Assembly: GCA_937880755.1 (NCBI GenBank)
Contig: CALGRX010000007.1
Location: 1-46,811, forward strand
From: an uncultured Clostridia bacterium
Lineage (GTDB): Bacteria; Bacillota; Clostridia; Christensenellales; UBA3700
Reading direction: 5' to 3'
Length of the DNA: 46,811 nt
Of this stretch, positions 40,239 through 46,811 are shown piece after piece. Both the position numbers and the translations under genes were made by a program. The notes under the pieces were generated by a model that searched no databases, had not been told where the DNA came from, and worked only from the letters and a program-made list of their open reading frames with translations. How positions within the stretch are numbered: position 1 is the stretch's first letter; every line of letters begins with the position of its first letter.

Positions 40239-41887
40239 TTGCCGATGATTTTTCCTTTGACGATATCGAAACCGAATACACTCTCTCGTCCGTCTTCGAT
40301 ATATTTTATTATTACGTTGTTGCCTATCTTGTCGCAAGATACCACTTGCGTATTTCTCTTTCTTATTGCGTCCTCGAACAACTCTTTGCCCTCTTGGTCG
40401 TAGGTAGATACGTCGTCGGAGACGAAGCATACTCCACCCATCATAGAGTTGACGGTGGCAAGAATCTTCTTTTGCTCTGCACTAAATTTGAGATTGTCGT
40501 TTCTCGCAAAAAATACATCCGGGTCAAGGGCAAACGCGCGTGAGTTGAGATGTCTGCGAAATATAGTGTTGTATATAGAATTTTGCGTGCAAATAATCTC
40601 TTGATTGGTGCATTTGGTATATAATCTCGGCTTGTACGTCAAGTCCACGTCACAGCCTGTACGACACATATCCACCAATCCCCAACCCGAAGCGAGTGGC
40701 ATACCGCAACCAAGTATAAGCTTATCACCCACGCACTCTCTAAGAAACTTCATCGTCTCGTACATTATTCTACCACGCGTTTTGTTGCCACGCGGAATAT
40801 AACAAGCAGAATACAAGAAGTCAAGCTTGACCATATCGTAGCCCCATTCTCCCACTACAACGTCAAAGACGTGCTTCAGATAATCTCTCACAGGCTCTTT
40901 TTCTATATCGAGCACCCATGCTCCGCCCCAGGCTATTCCGCCCGACACGAGCTTGCCGTCCTCATACCTCAGTAGCCAATCGGGGTGTTCTTTGGCAATT
41001 TGGCTCTTGCGCGATACCAACGTCGGAGCAAGCCATATCCCCGCCTTGTAGCCCTTGGCGTGAATGGCGTCGGCAAGATATTTCATACCGTGCGGGAATT
41101 TATCTTCTTTGACTGTAAGCCAATCGCCAACAGCCGACTGATAGCCGTCGTCTATCTGGAACAAGTCAATCTTGTCGCCGTACCGAGATATCGCTTGCAA
41201 GTCGCCAAGTAGTTGTTCTTCGGTAATTTTGCCAAAGTTGTTGTACCAACTAGTGTAGCCTGCAAGTCTGTCCACTCTTGGCTTAGGCAGATCGAGCAAG
41301 GAAAAATACTTGTCGAATACCTCGTCGTATCCGCCCGTAAGCACAACGACGTTGATACCTTCAAAGACCTCGCCTTGCTCGAGGGTCGTGCCCTCTACGT
41401 CCTTAGAGATCTTGATACGATGACGATAAGGCTCGAAGCCAACTATAGTGAATGCGTTTTTTTCGTTGAGAGAGCCAACTAAGCATAGCTCGTCCAAGCG
41501 TCTTACGTAGCCGTAAGTATATCCGTGGAATAAGCCGGTAAGATTGCGATACTTATAAAAAGAGTAGTCGCCCGCAAGCGAAGCGTACTTTTTGATAGGA
41601 TATAATTTACCAATACCGCGCAAGCCCTTTTGCTTATGATATATCGTCACTTCACGGCTGGTAGTCCACGACTGATAGCCGTTGCAAAAGACCTTGTCGG
41701 ACTTGTCAAAATTATACTCAAAACTCATGGCGCATTCTAGTAGTCTAATGCTCTTGAATGCGCTGATATTCATAATTATTCTTTCGCCTTGACAAGTCAA
41801 ATCGATGCGAAGGTCGTCGTTGCTCACGCCCGTTATATACACGTTGTCGTCTTGTTCGTAAGTAACTCTAATTTTTAAGTTGTCCAT
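40235..41887 (-). CDS. GH36-family alpha-galactosidase-like glycoside hydrolase
   Basis: 550 residues from the ATG at 41887 (GGGG six bases upstream); an ATG at 41899 is the alternative. An N-terminal beta-supersandwich (about 1-190) and a TIM barrel carry LFQIDDGYQSAVGDWLTVKEDKFP, GYKAGIWLAPTLVS, the nucleophile Asp in MVKLDFLYSACY, and GCGMPLASGWGLVDMCRTGCDVD with the acid/base Asp. There is no signal peptide, so it acts on imported oligosaccharides such as raffinose-type sugars. The end of the barrel and the C-terminal beta domain are short compared with long GH36 forms. Its stop is fused to the ATPase start. Confidence 0.88.
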   Translation of the reverse strand: MDNLKIRVTYEQDDNVYITGVSNDDLRIDLTCQGERIIMNISAFKSIRLLECAMSFEYNFDKSDKVFCNGYQSWTTSREVTIYHKQKGLRGIGKLYPIKKYASLAGDYSFYKYRNLTGLFHGYTYGYVRRLDELCLVGSLNEKNAFTIVGFEPYRHRIKISKDVEGTTLEQGEVFEGINVVVLTGGYDEVFDKYFSLLDLPKPRVDRLAGYTSWYNNFGKITEEQLLGDLQAISRYGDKIDLFQIDDGYQSAVGDWLTVKEDKFPHGMKYLADAIHAKGYKAGIWLAPTLVSRKSQIAKEHPDWLLRYEDGKLVSGGIAWGGAWVLDIEKEPVRDYLKHVFDVVVGEWGYDMVKLDFLYSACYIPRGNKTRGRIMYETMKFLRECVGDKLILGCGMPLASGWGLVDMCRTGCDVDLTYKPRLYTKCTNQEIICTQNSIYNTIFRRHLNSRAFALDPDVFFARNDNLKFSAEQKKILATVNSMMGGVCFVSDDVSTYDQEGKELFEDAIRKRNTQVVSCDKIGNNVIIKYIEDGRESVFGFDIVKGKIIGK

Positions 41888-41910
41888 ATAGTACCCCATT
41901 TTTTTATATT

Positions 41911-41939
41911 ATTATAGCTTATCGCTAGCATTAGGTCAA
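41911..41939 (-). promoter_or_regulatory. promoter of the GH36-ATPase-radC-AKR operon
   Basis: TTGACC (41934-41939), 17 bp, TATAAT (41911-41916). No obvious operator nearby. Confidence 0.75.
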
Positions 41940-42050
41940 TAACTAAGCCTATCTATAAGCGTATTATTTTGCGACTATATAAGGCGTGTAGCCAATACTT
42001 TAATCGTCCTCAATAGCGATAATCACCTAGATTTTGGGATATTAGCAATC

Positions 42051-42077
42051 AAAAAGCCGACTAAAATCGGCTTTTTG
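42051..42077. terminator. terminator of the giant repeat-protein gene
   Basis: AAAAAGCCGA/TCGGCTTTTT, a 10-bp perfect stem with a six-base loop, usable on both strands, four bases after the stop codon. Confidence 0.88.
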
Positions 42078-42080
42078 GCA

Positions 42081-45000
42081 CTAAAGCGTTACGCTTTGCT
42101 CAACGCGTATAAATCCGCCGTAATTGTTACCCTCGAACAGAGTATTGCCACTGTGTCTTACGCCGTATCCGTCAACTTTGACTACGTTGTCAAGGACGTC
42201 CTTGATAGTCCACTTCTTTTCCGGTATAGTTACACTACCGACCTTGTTGATACTGATAATCTCGGTTTCTAGTATCTTTGTTTTGAGCGCTGCGGTAGAA
42301 TCGAACAGAGTGGTATCACCCTCGCTCGCCGTACGGTTGCTGTTGATGATATCTTTGAGTATCTTTTGTTCGTCTTTCGTCATATTGTTGAACATCAACG
42401 TCGTTGCGTAATCGGTGTCGTCTACGTCGATAAATACCGTTGCGTCAATGCTGTCAGGGAGCAACGTCGTGGCTTTATTCATAAGTCCACTCGTCTTGAT
42501 ATTGAGCGTCATCAACATATACGAATGGGTGTCGGTAAACTCCATACCGCTAAAGACTTCTTTGACCTTTTCCACATTGTTTTTGACCGTTTTCACATTG
42601 TTGTAGTTAGGATTGAACATAAGCACTTGCTTGTAGCTTACGCTCTCTTTAGTCAATCCCAAAGCAGTAGATACACCACCCTCAGCCGAATCCTCTTTGG
42701 CTAGCAAAGTTGCTGCTATATTGCGATCGTTGATTTCCATAACGACTTCTCCGTGAGGGGTTGGAGTCAGTACGTAGCTAGCATCTATTTGTTCACTCGT
42801 CATCTTATCGTCCGTAGCGTTGATACTCGTCTGTCCAACGGTTGGGGTGAGGGTAAAGAGCGACTTCATCATCTTTTGGAATTGCTCCTCGGTTGGCTTG
42901 GTGCCGTCGCTATAGATATTGTTGATTGCCAAGCCGTAAATGCTTGCAAAGGTTACCGTTCCGCCCTTGCAGTCGGCGTTGATTTCGGCAATGTCGTAAG
43001 TCATAGTTGCGCCGCCCGTCATATCGCCCATCTTGGCTTTTACTTTGTCAGAAGCATCGGCGTTGATAGTGGTAGGCGTAACAGTCTTGTTAACTACTAC
43101 CTTGAATAGGTTGCAGAATACCTCAAGATCGGCATCGTCCATTTCATTGATAGTAAAACTCGTGCACACTTCGCTGCCACTTACTTTGTCTGTATCGACT
43201 TCCACTACTATTGCCACGCTATTTGGCAACAAGGTCGAATATTTGTCGGTCGTTGTCGACTCAACCGTAGCGGTAAATACTATACGCAAGGTGGTGGTAG
43301 AAGTGACGGTAAGACTAATCATACTTACGTCTTTGAGTCCATCGGCACTCACCGTTACGTCGCCGCTGAGCAGTTTGCCGAGTTCTCCTCCGCTTGCCTG
43401 AGGCTTGAGAACAACCCCGTCGGTCACTACTCTCGTGTCGTTCGCCATTTTCTGACCGCTTATCAAAGTAGAATAGTCTCTCGATATTGCGGCGATTTGG
43501 CTCGATACCTCGGCAGTGTCGTCAATAGGCGTATTGAGATAATACTTGTCACTGACGTCGCTTGCCAACCTACTCATATCGCTTGCAATATTGTTTTGGG
43601 CAAGTTCATCCGGAATTACGTTGACTTTTTGCAATACGCTTCTGAGACCTACGCTGGTTGGAACGAGCGACGGATCGCTGTCGGAATAAATTTGGTCTAT
43701 AGCGATATCGAAGACGGTGGTATTGAGTTTCATTGCGCCGACTTGGAATACTATCTCTATCGTTCCGCCAGCCTCAATATCAGACATAAAGTTGTAGATA
43801 TTATCCTCGAGTGCCTTGCCTACTTTCGTGGCGGTTACTTCGCTTCCTCCAAGCTTGGTAGCCAACTCGAAAAAGTCGTTCATCTCGTCGACCGTCATAC
43901 CGTCTATATCAAAGCTCGTGCAAGTTACGTCAGCGCCCGCGATTTTGTCTTTGAGAGCGACGGTGTCGACGTATACGTTGACGTACACCTTGTTAGGTAG
44001 CAAAACGGCGTACTTGGCATTTTCTCCCGTAAGGCTAACCTCTCCGCTAATCTGCATATTGAGCTTAGTCGCCGTGATATCGGTAGATACGACGGTAATA
44101 CCCGTCAATACGCTGACGATATTGTCAAGCTTGCCACTGGACTGAATGAGGAAGCCTAGCTCTTCTTGAGTCAATATTGGTTTTAGCGTGTCGATTGCGC
44201 TCGTATCTCTCGCCATTTTGTCGACGTCGATGTTACTCTCGAAGTTGTCCTTGATAGTGGTGACGGAATTGAGAAGCGCCGAGCCGTCGTTGGCATCAAG
44301 CACACCCGTCGTCAAATAATATTTGTTTTCCAGCTCGCTTACGAAGCCTGTCGCACTATCCGACGCGTTGGCAGTAGCACTCTCAAAGGTATAGGTTGCT
44401 CTAAGCATATCGTGAAGCTCTCTATCGTCTACGATGGCTACTCCACCCTCGTCTTTGAGCATCTCCAGTCCCGAAACAGTCTCAAAGATAGACGGCAATA
44501 TACATTGGGTGGAAATGAATTCTATATCCGTGCCGAGCTTGTTGTTGATATTGGTCAGGTTGTCTCTTACGCTCTTCTCGAGCTTGCTTGTCAACTCGGT
44601 AAGGTTGAGCCCGCTGACGTTGATACCAAGGCTACCACACAAAGTATTGAGATTGTTGAGAAGCTCCGTCGTCTGCTCTACGTCACACTTGTTGATACTT
44701 ATCTCTGTTGGTTTGGCAACATCGGATACAAGGCTCAATTTTGCTTTGATAAATATTTGCTCAGGCAAAATTTGAGGAGCAAACACCGCAACGAGCGAGC
44801 CTTCTTCCGCATTGCCGACAACGGCTTGCATAACGTCAACCGCTATATACACTTCGAGCATTTCGTTGGTTTGGTCATACGCCATATTGAGCACGGTGAT
44901 TGGGAATGCGCTCGCCTCTTCGCTACCCGTTGCAAGTTGGCTGTTGAGTAAGCCCGCCAAAGCAAGATATGATATGCCGACCTTGTGCCCTGCGGCGTTG

Positions 45001-46364
45001 TAGCCGGAGGTATCGTATTGGAGGGTAGCAAGATTGAGTTTCGCAAGCATAGCGTCGTCTTGCATAAGTCCCGTAATACTTGTAAATACGTTGTCCGTTG
45101 TGATATCGTTGCCAGAGTTGTCAAAACCGTATTTGGTAGTAAACTCGTCTATAAAGGTAGCGAGATTTTGGGTACGCAACTCTTCGGTGAATTTGTCTAA
45201 GCCTACGTCGGAAGCGGTAGGAAGCTTGATGTCTCTTATCAAGCACAAGAATTGCGCTTCACCCAGCTCTACGCCAAGCACGTTCATCAATCCTTCGACA
45301 GGCTTCATATCACAGCCTGAATCTACGAATGTGAGCGGTATGACTGTATTGAGCTTTTCAACTACGCTCTTGACTGCGTCGTTGATAGTCTGCATAATAG
45401 GCGTTTCTCCGCCTGCGAACTTGTTGAGAATGCCCTCAATCTTACTCATCAAATCTCTGTCAATCCGGTTGATGCCTATGCTTGCTTGACCGTTCTCCGC
45501 ATTTGGCTTGACGTCCATAGTTATGAACACCGTCTTAGGCAACAAGCCCGCAACGAATGCGGGCACAGGCGTGCCCTTGAGTAGTTGAGGTGCAAGCGAA
45601 GCCAAGTCGATTTTGATAGTGAGCGACAAAGTCACGTCCTCAATCCTTACTCCCGCAACGCTGTCAATCACTACTTGCGACACCTTGACGTGTTTGAGGT
45701 AAGGCGCGTATTGAGAGATAGCTCCCAATGCGGGGTCTTCGGAACTCTCGCCACTTTGGGCGACGTAGTATTGCAAAACGCTGTCCATGACCGCCGCGAA
45801 TTGTTTGTCGGTCACTTCCAAAATATTCTCTTCACCACTATAAGTAGCGAGCGAAGAAAAGTCAAACTCTATCTTATTCAGCAAGTCGTCGAGCGCCGCA
45901 TTGCCCGTACCCGTAGGGGCGTCCTCCACCAAAGCCATCGCCATCTCGGTTGAAGAGCTTTCGCTAGACTTAGCCGACGTAACCGAGTCGAGAATGTCAA
46001 CTATCGTGATATCACTGTCTGCGGACATATAGGTCTTGGCTTTGAACTCGCTGTAGAAGGAGTCGAGGTCGGAAGAAGTATACGGGTTGGTGACGATTTG
46101 TTTTTCGTCGGCTTTGTACAGCGACGTCAAAATTTGGAACGCCTCGGATATACTCAAACCTACTTGTGGTTCTACGTACTTTCCCCACGCCCATACACCA
46201 CCGCCTACAATACCTGCGACAAGTACGACGAAAATTACCACCAAAGTGATAATGCACGTAAAACAACCGTGGCTCTTTTTCGCTTTTGGCGCTTTTTTTG
46301 CCTTGCTTTGACGATTGTCATTGGCTTGAATTTCGTTGAGATCTATTTTGTTTTTCTTAGCCAT
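42081..46364 (-). CDS. giant anchored surface protein with five ~257-residue repeats, unknown family
   Basis: 1427 residues. A Lys-rich cytosolic N terminus (1-33), one TM helix (about 34-58) and a very long extracytoplasmic part. Five tandem units can be seen from the phrase (L/I)LPxx(V/I)xxxxxV, at residues 274, 532, 788, 1045 and 1301: spacings 258, 256, 257, 256. Each is followed about 25 residues later by an 'INxxDxDxM..(F/I)..L' helix, and preceded in units 3 and 4 by 'KYYL.T' and 'KM..DT' segments. Units are highly diverged, so duplication is old. No catalytic motif, no C-terminal anchor. Role may be adhesion, lipid/wall bridging or scaffold; not recognised. Confidence 0.8.
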   Translation of the reverse strand: MAKKNKIDLNEIQANDNRQSKAKKAPKAKKSHGCFTCIITLVVIFVVLVAGIVGGGVWAWGKYVEPQVGLSISEAFQILTSLYKADEKQIVTNPYTSSDLDSFYSEFKAKTYMSADSDITIVDILDSVTSAKSSESSSTEMAMALVEDAPTGTGNAALDDLLNKIEFDFSSLATYSGEENILEVTDKQFAAVMDSVLQYYVAQSGESSEDPALGAISQYAPYLKHVKVSQVVIDSVAGVRIEDVTLSLTIKIDLASLAPQLLKGTPVPAFVAGLLPKTVFITMDVKPNAENGQASIGINRIDRDLMSKIEGILNKFAGGETPIMQTINDAVKSVVEKLNTVIPLTFVDSGCDMKPVEGLMNVLGVELGEAQFLCLIRDIKLPTASDVGLDKFTEELRTQNLATFIDEFTTKYGFDNSGNDITTDNVFTSITGLMQDDAMLAKLNLATLQYDTSGYNAAGHKVGISYLALAGLLNSQLATGSEEASAFPITVLNMAYDQTNEMLEVYIAVDVMQAVVGNAEEGSLVAVFAPQILPEQIFIKAKLSLVSDVAKPTEISINKCDVEQTTELLNNLNTLCGSLGINVSGLNLTELTSKLEKSVRDNLTNINNKLGTDIEFISTQCILPSIFETVSGLEMLKDEGGVAIVDDRELHDMLRATYTFESATANASDSATGFVSELENKYYLTTGVLDANDGSALLNSVTTIKDNFESNIDVDKMARDTSAIDTLKPILTQEELGFLIQSSGKLDNIVSVLTGITVVSTDITATKLNMQISGEVSLTGENAKYAVLLPNKVYVNVYVDTVALKDKIAGADVTCTSFDIDGMTVDEMNDFFELATKLGGSEVTATKVGKALEDNIYNFMSDIEAGGTIEIVFQVGAMKLNTTVFDIAIDQIYSDSDPSLVPTSVGLRSVLQKVNVIPDELAQNNIASDMSRLASDVSDKYYLNTPIDDTAEVSSQIAAISRDYSTLISGQKMANDTRVVTDGVVLKPQASGGELGKLLSGDVTVSADGLKDVSMISLTVTSTTTLRIVFTATVESTTTDKYSTLLPNSVAIVVEVDTDKVSGSEVCTSFTINEMDDADLEVFCNLFKVVVNKTVTPTTINADASDKVKAKMGDMTGGATMTYDIAEINADCKGGTVTFASIYGLAINNIYSDGTKPTEEQFQKMMKSLFTLTPTVGQTSINATDDKMTSEQIDASYVLTPTPHGEVVMEINDRNIAATLLAKEDSAEGGVSTALGLTKESVSYKQVLMFNPNYNNVKTVKNNVEKVKEVFSGMEFTDTHSYMLMTLNIKTSGLMNKATTLLPDSIDATVFIDVDDTDYATTLMFNNMTKDEQKILKDIINSNRTASEGDTTLFDSTAALKTKILETEIISINKVGSVTIPEKKWTIKDVLDNVVKVDGYGVRHSGNTLFEGNNYGGFIRVEQSVTL

Positions 46365-46374
46365 AAACTACCTC

Positions 46375-46396
46375 AATATAGAAATTTATTTCTATA
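46375..46396 (-). other. 5'-UTR hairpin before the giant surface-protein gene
   Basis: ATATAGAAAtaaaTTTCTATAT is a 9-bp perfect inverted repeat between the start point and GAGGTAG, the ribosome binding site. It could stabilise the long mRNA or tune translation. Confidence 0.55.
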
Positions 46397-46405
46397 TAAT
46401 AATAT

Positions 46406-46434
46406 ATTATACCACCACTTTTGGTGATTTTCAA
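46406..46434 (-). promoter_or_regulatory. promoter of the giant surface-protein gene
   Basis: TTGAAA (46429-46434), 17 bp, TATAAT (46406-46411). The spacer contains the inverted repeat CACCA-N4-TGGTG abutting the -10 box, a candidate operator. Confidence 0.8.
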
Positions 46435-46590
46435 TATTGTAGGACATATATAATTTTATAAATGCGCATATTATGCAATCAAAAGCCCTATTTTGTTGGC
46501 TTTGGAGAGAAAAATTTTTTTGAAAAATATTTTATAGAAGCATTTCACTTATAAAGAATATGAAGCGTTTTTGCTTGTATAACGTAAATG

Positions 46591-46811
46591 GCGTGAGAGA
46601 GCGTACTTGGTGTATGTGACCGATATAAAACCGCAAGGTCGACAAAGTAAAATAATTACACGTCTTAGCATAGCCTTGACGGCATAGGTGCGAGTAAGAC
46701 GCGAAGAGGGAGTTTTTGTGATAGGAGCATACTATTGTATTTTGACGGTGGAGATACGAGCAAGACAAGGAGAGTGAGGATAGCGTGAGGGAGCATACTT
46801 GTTGTATGTGA
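46591..46811. repeat. degenerate intergenic repeat array, truncated by the window end
   Basis: Two adjacent units start with TTGACGG at 46676 and 46742 (66 bp apart) and share CGAG.AAGAC..G.AGAG.GAG and GGAGCATACT...GTAT. A partial earlier copy, GCGTGAGAGAGCGTACTTGG then TGTATGTGAC, is at 46591-46620. Each has a small CATAC/GTATG-type hairpin. A 78-codon frame across them on the minus strand has no ribosome binding site. Together with 46435-46590 (AT-rich, no gene) this is about 370 bases without a gene. Confidence 0.7.

Noticed and set aside
40239..40430. 64-residue N-terminal extension of the P-type ATPase
   Set aside because: It lies wholly inside the GH36 coding sequence in another frame and is an Arg-rich shadow; the ATGA overlap gives the real start.
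46532..46768. 78-codon frame on the minus strand
   Set aside because: It runs across the degenerate repeats, has no ribosome binding site and an atypical composition.
1..46811. Insertion sequences, prophage, integrase or toxin-antitoxin genes
   Set aside because: No transposase, integrase, phage or antitoxin-type frame was seen; the only repeated DNA is the palindrome, the stalk repeat, the operator-like repeats and the terminal repeat.

Overview
The window looks like a chromosomal segment of a low-to-moderate GC Gram-positive anaerobe of the Clostridia/Firmicutes type. Reasons: a CwlJ-type spore-cortex hydrolase gene next to a GerQ-like gene, a YerC/YecD TrpR-family regulator, a preQ1-I riboswitch, AGGAGG-type ribosome binding sites, near-consensus sigma-A promoters with 17-bp spacers in front of most transcription units, a radical-SAM anaerobic sulfatase maturase, and cell-surface proteins with MBG-like beta domains. 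Species cannot be named from the sequence alone. Almost all genes lie on the minus strand; only an O-antigen-ligase-like gene, a 48-codon gene and queT are on the plus strand.

Layout from left to right. 1-870: at least four consecutive small structured RNA units on the minus strand, each with its own 17-bp-spaced promoter and its own hairpin/U-run end, plus a related-looking element at the window edge. 885-1172: yerC. 1393-9335: a complete arginine operon, transcribed argG-argH-argC-argJ-argB-argD-argF from one consensus promoter with an ARG box between the start point and argG; ArgJ recycles the acetyl group, and no carAB or argA is present here. 9503-13446: a secreted papain-like protease with beta domains and a C-terminal anchor, then a HAD phosphatase. 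13656-20610: a 40-codon gene, a GNAT acetyltransferase, a PLP aminotransferase coupled to two secreted/membrane proteins, a D-2-hydroxyacid dehydrogenase, and an RsmF-like rRNA methyltransferase. 20762-22861: gerQ-like/cwlJ and the sulfatase maturase. 22879-26649: its likely client, a five-TM membrane sulfatase, divergent from an O-antigen-ligase-like protein. 26686-31301: a DEDDh exonuclease, alr plus a D-amino-acid aminotransferase (D-Ala/D-Glu supply), and a Wzz-like protein. 31331-35942: an operon with an SCP2-like protein, two degenerate iron-ADH-fold proteins and QueH, then queT under a preQ1-I riboswitch, so queuosine salvage and maturation genes sit close together. 35961-41939: a GH36 glycosidase, a CtpE-like P-type ATPase, RadC and an aldo/keto reductase in one tightly packed operon. 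42081-46434: a 1427-residue anchored surface protein built of five units of about 257 residues. 46590-46811: a degenerate repeat running off the window.

The signals that ordinary annotation does not explain are: (i) the tandem small-RNA array at 1-870; (ii) a dispersed near-palindromic element of about 27 bp, consensus AAAAASTCGATACGTGT followed a few bases later by CAAAAA, present in eight copies, three of them inside coding sequence in different frames or orientations; (iii) the paired, metal-ligand-depleted iron-ADH paralogues coupled to queH; (iv) a sulfatase that carries a formylglycine motif on an LtaS-like five-TM platform; (v) the strict ~257-residue periodicity of the giant surface protein; (vi) two genes whose promoter places the transcript start on the start codon (leaderless).
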